Program-made: the position numbers and the translations under genes | NCBI GenBank assembly: GCA_041390365.1 | Contig: JAWKQB010000003.1 | Coordinates: 930,001 to 994,000, forward strand | DNA: 64,000 nt | Direction: 5' to 3' | Source: Syntrophotaleaceae bacterium | GTDB lineage: Bacteria; Desulfobacterota; Desulfuromonadia; Desulfuromonadales; Syntrophotaleaceae | The notes under the pieces: model-generated | Told to the model about the DNA's origin: nothing | What the model saw: the letters and a program-made list of their open reading frames with translations, nothing else | Databases searched by the model: none | In this document: positions 1 to 9,071 of the stretch, in pieces | Numbering within the stretch: the first letter of the stretch is position 1 | How the letters are laid out: every line of letters begins with the position of its first letter

Positions 1-1
1 G

Positions 2-802
2 CGGGCCCTGGCGTTGGAGCTGGAACGTTTGGCCAATCATGTAGGGGATATCGGAGCACTGTCCGGAGATGTCGGGTTTCTGCCAACGTCGGCCTACTGC
101 GGTCGTTTACGCGGTGACTACCTCAACTTCACCGCCGAACTCTGCGGCAACCGGTTCGGCCGCGGTCTGGTAAGACCGGGCGGGGTGGCATACGATGTTC
201 CTTCCGATCTGGCCGCTCGCCTGCTGGAGCGCTTTGAACCGGTCGCGCGCAACACCCTTGGGGCCATCGACCTGTTTTTCGAAACCCCCTCTGCACTTGC
301 CCGTCTGGAAGGGACAGGCCGGGTGAGCCAGGCCGATGCCCGGAGCCTCGGCCTGGTCGGTGTTGCGGCCAAGGCCTGCGGCCTTGCCATCGACTCCCGT
401 CTGAATCATCCTGCGGGTGCCTACACAGGTGTTTTTGACCGAACGGTTGTGGAAGAGACCGGTGATGTCTACGCCCGCGCAAACGTTCGCCGCCGCGAAA
501 TTCGTCATTCGCTGGAGTGGGTCAGAAAAGCCCTGCAAAAACTGCCGTCCGGAGAGCTGCTGCGGCCGCTGCCGCCAACCGCTCCCGAGAGCCTGGCGGT
601 TTCCCTGGTGGAGGGCTGGCGGGGCGAGGTGGTTCATGTTGTTCTGACCGACCGGCAAGGCCAGCCCCTCCGCTACAAGATCGTCGATCCGTCCTTCCGC
701 AACTGGAGCGGGCTGGCCATGGCTTTGAGGGGGGAACAGATTTCCGACTTCCCGCTTTGCAACAAAAGCTTCAACCTGTCGTATTGCGGCTTCGACCTGT
801 AA
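2..802 (+). CDS. Hydrogenase-4/formate hydrogenlyase-type large subunit (HyfG/HycE-like), 5' truncated
   Basis: The window opens inside this gene: the frame is open from base 2 and reads four codons before the first internal start-like TTG at 14, so the N-terminus lies upstream. The 267 visible codons look like the C-terminal part of the NuoD/HycE/HyfG large-subunit family (ELERLANHVGD near the beginning, a conserved tail ending NKSFNLSYCGFDL). Genuine [NiFe] large subunits carry a C-terminal DPCxxC that binds nickel; here the corresponding place reads VDPSFRNW and no CxxC follows, so this subunit probably lacks the C-terminal metal ligands. It is followed after 13 bases by the ferredoxin-small subunit fusion, so both belong to one membrane-bound respiratory-type complex. 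Family placement is firm; catalytic activity is doubtful. Confidence 0.85.
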   Translation, partial: RALALELERLANHVGDIGALSGDVGFLPTSAYCGRLRGDYLNFTAELCGNRFGRGLVRPGGVAYDVPSDLAARLLERFEPVARNTLGAIDLFFETPSALARLEGTGRVSQADARSLGLVGVAAKACGLAIDSRLNHPAGAYTGVFDRTVVEETGDVYARANVRRREIRHSLEWVRKALQKLPSGELLRPLPPTAPESLAVSLVEGWRGEVVHVVLTDRQGQPLRYKIVDPSFRNWSGLAMALRGEQISDFPLCNKSFNLSYCGFDL

Positions 803-815
803 GGAGAAACAGGGC

Positions 816-1571
816 ATGTTGAAAATCATCGTTGAACGGCTGCGCCAGGGTCACCGGACCGGCAAATATCCCCGTCAGGACCCGGTATTGCCGGAGCGGT
901 TTCGCGGCCGGCCGGATCTGAAACCCGAACTTTGCCCCGAAGCATGCCGCAGTTGCATTGCCGTCTGCCCCTATGGAGCGCTAGACAAGGAAGATGGTCG
1001 ATTGCGGCTGGATATGGGGCTGTGCCTGTTCTGCGCCGAGTGTGCGGCCGCCTGTTCCCATGGGGCCCTGACCTTTTCCCGCGACTGGCGCCTGGCAGCG
1101 CGGCGGCGAGAGGAACTGGTGGTCGACGGTGGCGAAGCCATTCTGGCCGAGGCTTTGGACAAGCGGATGCAGAAGCTGTTCGGACGCTCACTGAAGCTGC
1201 GCCAGGTTTCGGCGGGGGGCTGCAACGCCTGTGAAGCCGATCTCAACGTGCTCGGAACCCTGGCTTTCGACCTCGGCCGCTTCGGCATCCAGTTCGTCGC
1301 CTCCCCGCGTCATGCCGACGGCATCATTGTGACCGGTCCGGTCAGTGAGAACATGAAGAGTGCCCTGCTCGACACCTACGCCGCGGTGCCGGAACCGAAG
1401 CTGGTCATCGCCTCCGGCGCCTGCGCCATCGGCGGCGGGCCTTTTTTGACCAGCCCTGAAGTCAACAAAGGCATCGGCGATCTGCTGCCGGTCGACCTCT
1501 ACATCCCCGGCTGTCCGCCCCATCCCTATACCGCCCTCGATGGGCTGCTGCGGCTGCTCGGGCGGCTGTGA
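816..1571 (+). CDS. Ferredoxin-small subunit fusion of a hydrogenase-4-like complex (HycF+HycG/NuoB-like)
   Basis: The 251-residue protein joins two modules usually encoded separately. Residues about 30-90 are a double [4Fe-4S] ferredoxin domain (CPEACRSCIAVCP, then CLFCAECAAACSH), like HycF/NuoI. Residues about 125-250 are a NuoB/HycG-type small subunit with the proximal-cluster cysteines visible in GGCNACEAD, the GACAIGGGP segment and IPGCPPHP. It would pass electrons between a soluble donor and the membrane part of the complex. An AGGAG ribosome site lies 7 bases before the ATG, and the gene directly follows the large subunit. A strong terminator follows, so this is the last gene of the operon. 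Confidence 0.88.
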   Translation: MLKIIVERLRQGHRTGKYPRQDPVLPERFRGRPDLKPELCPEACRSCIAVCPYGALDKEDGRLRLDMGLCLFCAECAAACSHGALTFSRDWRLAARRREELVVDGGEAILAEALDKRMQKLFGRSLKLRQVSAGGCNACEADLNVLGTLAFDLGRFGIQFVASPRHADGIIVTGPVSENMKSALLDTYAAVPEPKLVIASGACAIGGGPFLTSPEVNKGIGDLLPVDLYIPGCPPHPYTALDGLLRLLGRL

Positions 1572-1603
1572 ATGGTTTCTCCCGGTAAAACACGGAGAGC
1601 TTC

Positions 1604-1632
1604 AAGGCCCGCGATCGCGGGCCTTTTCTTTT
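1604..1632 (+). terminator. Rho-independent terminator of the hydrogenase-like operon
   Basis: A perfect 22-bp palindrome (AAGGCCCGCGA facing TCGCGGGCCTT, 1604-1625) is followed by a T-rich run, 33 bases after the stop codon. Confidence 0.85.
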
Positions 1633-1670
1633 GGGATGCGAGGAGCTGTCTCGAACTTAAGGTCAAAGGC

Positions 1671-1702
1671 CGATTTCGATCCCGATTTCGATTTCGATTT
1701 GG
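1671..1702. repeat. TCGATT hexamer array (TCGNNN family)
   Basis: Four to five units of a 6-bp repeat with consensus TCGATT, ending in TTTGG, in the short gap between convergent genes. The same unit recurs at 21315-21466, 28787-28815 and 29957-30060. Confidence 0.7.
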
Positions 1703-1711
1703 AGGGTAGAT

Positions 1712-2512
1712 CTAAAGATAGCTGCGGCCGCCCATGTAGGTTTTGGTGAAGAAGGAGTTGGACAGTTTTTCGATCCGGACCTTGTCGCCGGTGCGGGGGG
1801 CGTGGATGAAGCGGCCGCCGCCGATATACATGCCGACGTGACTGACCCGGTTACCGCCCCGGGTGGCGAAGAATACCAGGTCCCCTTTCTGCAGTTTATC
1901 TTTTGGAACCCAGCGCCCGGCCTGAAACTGGTTGCGGGACACCCGCGGCAGGTTGAGGCCGTTGAGGCGGTAGCAGACCATGGTCAGGCCGCTGCAGTCG
2001 AATCCTCCCTGGCTGTCGGTTCCGCCCCATTGATAAGGAACCCCGAGAAAACGGTGGGCGGTTCTGACCAATTCCTCCCGCAGGTCGCCTCGACCGGTCT
2101 TGCGGATCCGGGCGGCCGCGTAATCTTCCGGAATGACAATGAAGAAGGCATCGATCAAACCCTGGGTCTGCAACCGCTCGGCCTCGCTGCGGGCCATCTG
2201 GTAGGAAGGGTGATTGCCGAACCTGACCTTGAACAGACCGGATTCATGGCGGAAATAATAGGCCTCGATCCCCCGCTGCTGAAGCAGCTGTTCCAGGCGC
2301 ACGGCATTCTCCAGATTGCCGAAGGCGCCGACCTGGGTGGAATAGCCCATGGATTCAAGGGGAACATCCGTCTGAGCTCCTATGACTTCACCCAAGGGGT
2401 CCTGGTAATCTGAATAATCGTAAACCGGTTTGCGCAGAAAAGGGGCGCAGCCCACGAGGGCTGCCAGCATCAGCAGGGTCAACAGTCGGGCGATTCCGGC
2501 GGTCCGGGTCAT
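1712..2512 (-). CDS. SPOR-NlpC/P60 cell-wall endopeptidase lipoprotein
   Basis: A 266-residue exported peptidoglycan hydrolase. The N-terminus is a lipoprotein signal with lipobox ALVGC (lipidated Cys22). Residues about 57-128 form a SPOR-like repeat (GYSTQVGAF at its start), a fold that binds denuded glycan at division sites. Residues about 145-266 are an NlpC/P60 cysteine peptidase with Cys173 in FDCSGL, His225 in SHVGMYIG and His237 in RFIHAPRTG, the expected catalytic set. The likely role is cleavage of peptide stems in septal or remodelled wall. It stands alone, convergent with the hydrogenase-like operon and divergent from the ClC gene. Confidence 0.9.
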   Translation of the reverse strand: MTRTAGIARLLTLLMLAALVGCAPFLRKPVYDYSDYQDPLGEVIGAQTDVPLESMGYSTQVGAFGNLENAVRLEQLLQQRGIEAYYFRHESGLFKVRFGNHPSYQMARSEAERLQTQGLIDAFFIVIPEDYAAARIRKTGRGDLREELVRTAHRFLGVPYQWGGTDSQGGFDCSGLTMVCYRLNGLNLPRVSRNQFQAGRWVPKDKLQKGDLVFFATRGGNRVSHVGMYIGGGRFIHAPRTGDKVRIEKLSNSFFTKTYMGGRSYL

Positions 2513-2719
2513 CGGAACTCCTGGGTAAATGAAAAGAAGGGTAGCACAAAAAGCCTGAGGATTGGAAATGGATCAGTCCGCGACGCTGCCCAAAGGGAGA
2601 GAAGGGTTGCCACTTTCCGGCGGGATATGCAAATTCCGGATTTGCGGTTGATTTGCCCGGCGAGACCTTTTAGAATCGAAAATTGTTTTTCGCCCTGGAA
2701 ATCTCCCGCAGAAAGTCTG

Positions 2720-4534
2720 ATGATGACAATGCCGCACATGTCCCCTGCCTCCCTCTCCTCCTGGTTTCGACGACGGGCCGCCGCCCTTTTCCCCCGGCTC
2801 GGCATGACCGAAAATACCTTCATGGCCCTGGTGGCGGTCGGTATCGGTATCGCCGCAGGACTTGGCAACTACGCTTTTCGCAAAGCCATTGACCTGATTC
2901 ATTGGCTGGTCATCGAACAGGGTTCGGAGTTTTTTGCCATTTCCTTGGAGCAGTGGAGCTTGTCCCGCTTCTGGTCGGTGCTGTTCCCGATGACCGGCGC
3001 CCTGCTGCTGATCCCCCTCTGGATCTTTTTTCCCAAGGATATGAAAAGCGGTATTCCCGACTTTCTCGAACGGGTCAATCTCAAAGGGGCGAAGATTCCG
3101 GGACGGCTGATGTTCACCCGTGGGCTGGCCTGCGCCATCACCCTTGGGACGGGGGGATCCGCCGGACAGGAAGGCCCGATCGCTCAGATCGGGGGCGCCA
3201 TCGGCAGTCAGATCGGGCAGACCTTCAAAATGAGCGGCAACCGGCTCAAGGTGATGGTGGCCTGCGGGGTGGCCGCCGGGATCGCGGCGACCTTCAACGC
3301 ACCGATTGCCGGGGTTTTTTTCGCCCACGAAATCGTGCTGCTTTCGGCCTTTGAACTCACTAGTTTTACCGCCATCGTCATCTCCAGCGGCATCAGTACT
3401 GTCATCTCCCGCGCCCTACTGGGCGATCTTCCCGCTCTGCGGGTCGATGTCTATCCCCTGGCTCACCCCTGGGAACTGGCTTTCTACGCGATTCTCGGCA
3501 TCCTGATCGGCGGGCTGGCGGTGCTGTTCATCGATTTTCATTACCGGATTGTCGACCGGTTCGCCGCTCTCAAGCTTCCCCGGCTGGTCAAACCGCTGCT
3601 GGGAGGAGCGCTGGTCGGGATTATCGGCATCGCCTTTCCCCAGGTTTTCGGCAACGGCTATGAGTTCATGGAGTCGGTGGTCTTGCGGGGAGAGGGCCTG
3701 TTGTGGGTACTCGCCGCACTGGTGATCGCGAAAACGGTGGCGACGTCCATCACCCTGGGCTCCGGCATGCCGGGGGGACTGTTCGCCCCGGCCCTGTTCA
3801 TCGGTGCGGTCACCGGAGGGGCCTTCGGCAAATTTCTGGCCTGGCTTTTTCCCAACACGGTCAATCTGACAGGAACCTATGCCCTGGTCGGCATGGGCGC
3901 TTTTCTCAGCGCCGCCATGCACGCGCCGATTACCGCCATCTTCCTGCTGTTCGAGATGACCGGCTCCTACGATGTCATCATCCCCATCATGCTCTCCTGC
4001 GTCATCAGCACCGCCATCTGCCGCCACTACAAGTCGGACAGCCTCGACACGGTGGAGTTGTCCCGGGCCGGCATCGATCTGGAGGCGGGCAAGGAGCGGA
4101 ACATCATGAAGTCGCTCAAGGTGGGGGACGTCATGACCCGCGACCCTGAATCGGTTCCCGAAAACATGACCCTGCGCCAGTTCAACGAGTTCATGGTCAG
4201 CACCCGGCATGCCAATTTCCCTCTGGTCAATCGCAACGGGGATCTGACCGGGATCATTTCCGTGCAGGATTTCGCAGGGGTGGTTTTCGAGCGGGACCTG
4301 CTCGATCTGGTGGTGGTCAAGGAGCTGGCGACCCTGAAGGTCATCACCGTTTTCGAGGACGATAACCTCGATTCCGCCATGCGCAAGATCGGCTACCGGA
4401 ATATCGAGCAGTTGCCGGTGGTGGACAAGGAAAGCGGCCAGAAGCTGCTCGGCATCATCTCCCGCCGGGATATGGTCTCGGCCTACAACCGGGTCCTGAT
4501 GGTGCGCTCGCTCGAGGATGAAAGCGATGAATGA
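2720..4534 (+). CDS. ClC-family chloride channel/transporter with C-terminal CBS pair
   Basis: An inner-membrane ClC protein of about 604 residues. The signature segments are visible: GSAGQEGP (ion-binding GxEGP-type loop), GSGMPGGLFAPALFIGA (GxFxP-type loop) and many hydrophobic helices. The last 130 residues hold two CBS motifs (VGDVMTRDPESVP, and LGIISRRDM at the end), which usually bind adenine nucleotides and regulate transport. The frame is open back to an ATG at 2627, but those 31 extra residues look non-ClC; the ATG at 2720 has an AGAAAG site at normal distance and was chosen. The end overlaps the following helicase gene by 8 bases, suggesting co-translation. Confidence 0.9.
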   Translation: MMTMPHMSPASLSSWFRRRAAALFPRLGMTENTFMALVAVGIGIAAGLGNYAFRKAIDLIHWLVIEQGSEFFAISLEQWSLSRFWSVLFPMTGALLLIPLWIFFPKDMKSGIPDFLERVNLKGAKIPGRLMFTRGLACAITLGTGGSAGQEGPIAQIGGAIGSQIGQTFKMSGNRLKVMVACGVAAGIAATFNAPIAGVFFAHEIVLLSAFELTSFTAIVISSGISTVISRALLGDLPALRVDVYPLAHPWELAFYAILGILIGGLAVLFIDFHYRIVDRFAALKLPRLVKPLLGGALVGIIGIAFPQVFGNGYEFMESVVLRGEGLLWVLAALVIAKTVATSITLGSGMPGGLFAPALFIGAVTGGAFGKFLAWLFPNTVNLTGTYALVGMGAFLSAAMHAPITAIFLLFEMTGSYDVIIPIMLSCVISTAICRHYKSDSLDTVELSRAGIDLEAGKERNIMKSLKVGDVMTRDPESVPENMTLRQFNEFMVSTRHANFPLVNRNGDLTGIISVQDFAGVVFERDLLDLVVVKELATLKVITVFEDDNLDSAMRKIGYRNIEQLPVVDKESGQKLLGIISRRDMVSAYNRVLMVRSLEDESDE

Positions 4535-6746
4535 TCTGTTGAAATCCCTGAACGGCATGCAGCGCGAGGCGGTTTTGCATCAGCAGGGACCCCTGCTGAT
4601 CCTCGCCGGCGCCGGATCGGGCAAGACCCGGACCCTGACCCATCGCATCGCTTGGCTCATTCGCCAAGGTCAGATACCCCCCTGGCAGATTCTGGCGGTG
4701 ACCTTCACCAACAAGGCCGCCGGCGAGATGCGCGAGCGGCTGCAGCGCCTGCTCGGCTCTTCCGAACTGCCCTGGGTCAGCACCTTTCATGCCGCCTGCG
4801 TGCGCATCCTGCGGCAGGAGATCGGGCATCTGGGGTTTTCCTCCCATTTCACCATCTACGACGATCAGGATCAGCAGCGCCTGCTCAAGGACATTCTCAA
4901 GGAATTGAACATTCCGGAGAAGACCCTGCAGGCCCGCTCGGCAGCCGGTGCCATCGACGGCGCCAAGAACAAGGGGCTGCGCCCGGAGCAGGTCGACCGG
5001 GGCGATTACTACGGAGACCTGATCGGGCGGGTCTATGCGCTTTACCAGAAGCGCCTCAAGCAGGCCAACGCCCTCGATTTCGGGGATCTGCTGCTGGTCA
5101 CCCTGCAGCTCTTCGAGGACCATCCGGCAGTTCTCGCCAAATACAGCGAACGCTTCCGGCATCTGCTGGTGGACGAGTTCCAGGACACCAACCAGGTCCA
5201 GTATCGCCTGGTGAAGCTGCTCGCCGGGGCCCACGGCAACCTGTGCGTGGTCGGGGACGACGACCAGTCCATTTACGCCTGGCGGGGAGCGGAGGTCGGC
5301 AACATCCTGGGCTTCGAGAGGGATTTCCCCGGAACCCGGATCATACGACTGGAGCAGAACTACCGGTCCACAGCCACCATTCTGGAGGCGGCGGGGGGAG
5401 TGGTGGCGCGCAACGTCGGACGCAAGGGCAAGACCCTGTGGACGGAAAACCCGGCCGGCGACAAAATCACTCTCAAGGATTGCGGCGACGACCTGGAGGA
5501 GGCCCGCTTCGTGGCTGCGGAGATCGTCCGTCTGCGGCGCAACGGCCGCCATCTGCGGGACGCTGCGGTGTTCTACCGCACCAATGCCCAGTCCCGCGCC
5601 CTGGAGGAGGCCCTGGTGAGAGAGGGCCTGCGCTATGTCATGGTGGGTGGGGTGAAGTTTTATGCCCGCATGGAGGTCAAGGACGTGCTGGCCTATCTGC
5701 GGGTGCTGGTCAATCCCGCCGACTCCCTTTCCGCCCGCCGCATCGTCAATGTGCCGGCCCGGGGCATCGGTGCGAAAACCGTGGAGCAGATCATCGTCCT
5801 TGAAGAAGAAGCCGGAGGTTTTCTGCCGGCCTGCGATCTGGCTCTGGAGCGAGGCCTGCTCAAAGGGGCCGCTGCCGCCAAGGTGGCTGCTTTCGCCGAG
5901 ATGATGCATACCCTCCGTTACAAAGTGGATCAGCTGCCGTTCCCTGAACTGACGGCCACCCTGATCGAGGAGAGTGGTTACGGGCCGATGCTGCGGGAGG
6001 CGGCTCATTCGGCTCTGCTGCAGTCGGATCGGGAAGAGGCCCAGGGTCGCCTGGAAAATCTGGAGCAGCTGCTGGCCGGCATGGAGGAGCACCAGGGGAC
6101 GGAGAAAACCCTGGAGGAATTCCTCGAACAGGTGTCCCTGGTGACCGATCTCGATGCCTACGATGGCAACCTCGACCGGGTCACGCTGATGACCCTGCAT
6201 GCAGCCAAGGGCCTTGAATTCCCCGTGGTTTTTCTGACCGGCATGGAGGAGGGGCTTTTTCCCCATGGTCGTACTTTACAGGAGGGGGACTCTCTCGAGG
6301 AGGAGCGGCGGCTCTGCTATGTGGGTATGACCCGGGCGATGGACAAGCTTTATCTCAGCCATGCCCGAAGGAGGAGGATCTACGGCGATTTTCAGTATAA
6401 TCCCCCAAGCCGTTTCCTGGGGGAAATTCCCCGCCATCTGCTCTCCGGTGGCGAACAGCCGACCTTGCGGCATGCCGCCACTCACAACCTGGCCTCCGTC
6501 TTCGAGCAGTTCGAGCCGGAGCTTTTCGAAGAGCAGGAGGATGTTTTCGAGGAAGAGGTGCGGATGGTTCCCGAGGCGGAAGGGGGGCTCCCGCGCATCG
6601 GCCAGCAGGTGCGGCATGCCAAGTTCGGTATCGGCACGGTCCGGCGCCTGGAAGGGAGCGGCGACCAGCAGAAGGTCTTCGTCTACTTCCGTACCGTCGG
6701 CATAAAAAAGCTGCTGCTCAAGTTCGCCGGGCTGGAGCCGGCGTGA
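4527..6746 (+). CDS. UvrD/PcrA/Rep-family ATP-dependent DNA helicase
   Basis: A superfamily 1A 3'-5' helicase of about 739 residues, normal length for PcrA/UvrD. Walker A is GAGSGKTRTLTHRIA near residue 28; the DEFQDTNQVQ motif II, DDDQSIYAWRGA motif III and VTLMTLHAAKGLEFPVVF motif are all present. The C-terminal 60 residues (QVRHAKFGIGTV, then a VYFRTVGIKKLL stretch) form the PcrA-type tail that contacts RNA polymerase. An ATG at 4518 is possible, but GAGG at 4514-4517 sits correctly only for 4527. Likely functions are nucleotide excision and mismatch repair or clearing replication-transcription conflicts; the exact orthology (UvrD versus PcrA) was not resolved. Confidence 0.92.
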   Translation: MNDLLKSLNGMQREAVLHQQGPLLILAGAGSGKTRTLTHRIAWLIRQGQIPPWQILAVTFTNKAAGEMRERLQRLLGSSELPWVSTFHAACVRILRQEIGHLGFSSHFTIYDDQDQQRLLKDILKELNIPEKTLQARSAAGAIDGAKNKGLRPEQVDRGDYYGDLIGRVYALYQKRLKQANALDFGDLLLVTLQLFEDHPAVLAKYSERFRHLLVDEFQDTNQVQYRLVKLLAGAHGNLCVVGDDDQSIYAWRGAEVGNILGFERDFPGTRIIRLEQNYRSTATILEAAGGVVARNVGRKGKTLWTENPAGDKITLKDCGDDLEEARFVAAEIVRLRRNGRHLRDAAVFYRTNAQSRALEEALVREGLRYVMVGGVKFYARMEVKDVLAYLRVLVNPADSLSARRIVNVPARGIGAKTVEQIIVLEEEAGGFLPACDLALERGLLKGAAAAKVAAFAEMMHTLRYKVDQLPFPELTATLIEESGYGPMLREAAHSALLQSDREEAQGRLENLEQLLAGMEEHQGTEKTLEEFLEQVSLVTDLDAYDGNLDRVTLMTLHAAKGLEFPVVFLTGMEEGLFPHGRTLQEGDSLEEERRLCYVGMTRAMDKLYLSHARRRRIYGDFQYNPPSRFLGEIPRHLLSGGEQPTLRHAATHNLASVFEQFEPELFEEQEDVFEEEVRMVPEAEGGLPRIGQQVRHAKFGIGTVRRLEGSGDQQKVFVYFRTVGIKKLLLKFAGLEPA

Positions 6747-6764
6747 GGTTTCAGATGGTCCCAC

Positions 6765-6912
6765 ATAGTCGTACTCGTACTCAGTCCCCGAAGGGGCGGT
6801 GCTCGTACGCGTGCTCGGAATTAAACGTCTTCTTGTTCCTATCGTTTCAATGCAGGCAAACAGGTCATCGGCGCCGATGCGGATGTGCGAGGGGCTCGAG
6901 GACGAGTACGAA
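6765..6912. repeat. TCGTAC hexamer element with inverted halves
   Basis: TCGTAC units (6768-6780) run into a short hairpin around CCCCGAAGGGG and a degenerate reverse arm; a further inverted copy (GACGAGTACGA) lies near 6901. The core (CAGTCCC, GAAGGG, CGGT, CTCGTAC) is the same, inverted, as in the element at 19558-19640. Confidence 0.7.
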
Positions 6913-6979
6913 TAATTCGGATGCAAGTCGGGCCAGGTGCATAACCAGAAAGGTTTTTCCATCCATCATGGAGGCTGGA

Positions 6980-8431
6980 ATGAAGGGAACGTACCGAAAT
7001 GTTCTGGGGATTCTTCTGATTTTGGCCGGCTGCTTTACGGCCGGGGTTGTTCATGCCCGGCAGGATCTGCCGGAAGTGCGCAGCACGCTGCAGGATCAGA
7101 AGCAGGTGGCGGTGACCATCTACAACGACAATCTGGCGCTGGTCAGGGATCTGCGGCGGATCGCTCTGCCCAAGGGAGAGAGCCTGCTGGCGCTGCGGGA
7201 GGTCAGCGGCGGCATGATGCCGGAGACGGCTCTGCTGCAGGCATCCGGGGACGGGAAAACCCTGCAGGTCATCGAACAGAGCTTCGATTTCGACCTGCTG
7301 ACGCCTGCAAAACTGCTGGAAAAATACGTTGGCCGGAGCGTCGAGGTAGTGCGGGTTCACCCGCAGACCGGTGCCGAGAGCCGCGAGCAGGCCGAAGTCC
7401 TGGCCGCCAACGGCGGGGTGGTGCTGCGCATGGGCGACAGGATCGAGACCGGAGTCCCCGGCCGGCTGGTGTTTCCGGCCGTGCCGGAGAATTTGCGGGA
7501 CCGGCCGACCCTGGTGGTGCAGCTGGCCAGCGATCGGGCCGGCGAGCGGGAACTCGAGCTGAGCTATCTGACCACCGGGCTCTCCTGGGAGGCCGACTAT
7601 GTGGCCGAGCTGAATCCCGCAGATGACCGGCTCGATCTTTACGGCTGGGTCACCCTGTCGAACCAGAGTGGCGCCGAATTCCGGGATGCGCGGCTGCAGC
7701 TGGTGGCGGGGAATGTGCACCGGGTCGCCGGACCTCCAGTCATGGATTTCGAGGCCCGCTCCATGATGGCGATGGCCGAAGCCCCCAAAATGGCCGAGGA
7801 GACACTGCTCGATTATCATCTCTACACCCTCGATCGCCCGACCACCATCAGGCAGAACCAGGTCAAGCAGGTGGCCCTGCTCACGGCGGCGGGAGTGCCG
7901 GCGGCCAAGGAGTATGTGCTGCGCGGCGGGGAATATTATTACCGGGGGCGTCATGGCGACCTAGGTGAGAAGCTTCATCCGGCGGTTTATCTGGAGTTCA
8001 ATAATCGTGAGAAATCCGGCCTTGGCGTGCCGCTGCCGAAAGGGGTCATTCGCGTCTACAAGCAGGACAGCCGCGGCAACGCCCAGTTCGTCGGCGAGGA
8101 CAGGATCGAGCATACCGCGAAAAACGAAGCAGTCCGTCTCCGTCTGGGCGAGGCCTTCGATGTCAACGCCAGGAGGGTGCAGACCGATTACAAGAAGCTG
8201 GCCGGGGGCGAAAAGGAAACCCTGATCGAAAGCGCTTATCGCATCGAACTGAAAAATGCCAAATCCGAGCCGGTGACTGTCATCGTTGAAGAACCGATGC
8301 CCGGAGACTGGCAGATCGTCCAGGAAAACCTGCCGCATGAGAAGAAAAATGCCCGTACGGCCGTCTGGAAGATCAGGGTCCCGGCCGAAGGGGAGGCCCA
8401 GCTGACCTACCGGACGCGGGTGAAGTATTGA
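6980..8431 (+). CDS. Exported DUF4139 domain-containing protein
   Basis: A 484-residue exported protein of unknown function. The frame stays open upstream through the repeat element to 6743, but the ATG at 6980 is preceded by a perfect GGAGG five bases away and begins a clean signal peptide (MKGTYRNVLGILLILAGC), so this start is chosen; ILAGC may be a lipobox. The rest is the DUF4139 fold seen in many proteobacteria (YNDNLALVRD near the start, LSYLTTGLSWEADYVAEL in the middle, a beta-rich C-terminus ending LTYRTRVKY). The family has no established biochemical role; an envelope or surface location is inferred only from the signal peptide. Confidence 0.85.
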   Translation: MKGTYRNVLGILLILAGCFTAGVVHARQDLPEVRSTLQDQKQVAVTIYNDNLALVRDLRRIALPKGESLLALREVSGGMMPETALLQASGDGKTLQVIEQSFDFDLLTPAKLLEKYVGRSVEVVRVHPQTGAESREQAEVLAANGGVVLRMGDRIETGVPGRLVFPAVPENLRDRPTLVVQLASDRAGERELELSYLTTGLSWEADYVAELNPADDRLDLYGWVTLSNQSGAEFRDARLQLVAGNVHRVAGPPVMDFEARSMMAMAEAPKMAEETLLDYHLYTLDRPTTIRQNQVKQVALLTAAGVPAAKEYVLRGGEYYYRGRHGDLGEKLHPAVYLEFNNREKSGLGVPLPKGVIRVYKQDSRGNAQFVGEDRIEHTAKNEAVRLRLGEAFDVNARRVQTDYKKLAGGEKETLIESAYRIELKNAKSEPVTVIVEEPMPGDWQIVQENLPHEKKNARTAVWKIRVPAEGEAQLTYRTRVKY

Positions 8432-8597
8432 CCTGCTTCCTGTGCGGCAGAGGCAGGAAAGATATTTAGAGGGATCAGGGCATTCGGGGGCCAAGGGGCT
8501 TCTAAAGAAATTATTATTGAAATCTTATTAGTGGCCGGCATAGACTCCTGTCGATGCGCAGGCAAGTGGTTTTTTCTCTATTTCAGGGAGGTTTGTG

Positions 8598-8930
8598 ATG
8601 GACAAAGGTTTTTGGGAAGGCATTTTGGGCAGTTTCCTGGATTTTTCTTTTTCTGAATTCGTGACTACCCGCCTCATCAAGGTGCTCTATATTTTGGGCA
8701 TTGCATGCGCCGTCATCATGGGCCTGAGCATGATCATCTCCGGTTTCGGCAATGGGTTCGGAACTGGTATTCTCAGCCTCATTCTGTCTCCCATCGCTGT
8801 GGTGCTGGCCATTCTGGCGGTTCGCATCTATCTGGAGCTGCTCATCGTCCTGTTCCGCATCGCCGAAAACACCTCCGACCTGGTCAAACTGCAGAAGCCG
8901 GAAGCACCTGCCGCCGACGATCTGGCATAG
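8598..8930 (+). CDS. DUF4282 small membrane protein
   Basis: A 110-residue protein whose first half is FLDFSFSEFVTTRLIKVLY followed by two hydrophobic segments (about residues 31-52 and 58-90) and a short charged tail. This is the DUF4282 pattern: small two-helix inner-membrane protein of unknown function. An AGGGAGG site lies seven bases before the ATG; a GTG three bases upstream is a less likely start. It has its own terminator and appears monocistronic. Confidence 0.85.
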   Translation: MDKGFWEGILGSFLDFSFSEFVTTRLIKVLYILGIACAVIMGLSMIISGFGNGFGTGILSLILSPIAVVLAILAVRIYLELLIVLFRIAENTSDLVKLQKPEAPAADDLA

Positions 8931-8970
8931 CATTAAGGGTTCGCACAGGAATTTCGTCGACACAGACAAA

Positions 8971-9005
8971 AAGGCCGGCTCCATAACTTTGGGGCCGGCC
9001 TTCGA
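8971..9005 (+). terminator. Hairpin terminator after the DUF4282 gene
   Basis: AAGGCCGGC (8971-8979) faces GCCGGCCTT (8994-9002), 40 bases after the stop codon; the T-run is weak. On the minus strand the same hairpin is preceded by the end of the lipid cluster and followed by TTTTTGTC, so it may also terminate nearby minus-strand transcripts. Confidence 0.65.
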
Positions 9006-9071
9006 CATTTCAGAGATAAGCCAAAAATCTTGTAGCAGTATTTTCGGATGATCTCGGCAATGTCGTTTTCG

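Noticed and set aside
4455..6266. Long minus-strand open frame across the helicase gene
   Set aside because: Shadow frame of a high-GC gene; the plus-strand frame encodes a full set of helicase motifs.
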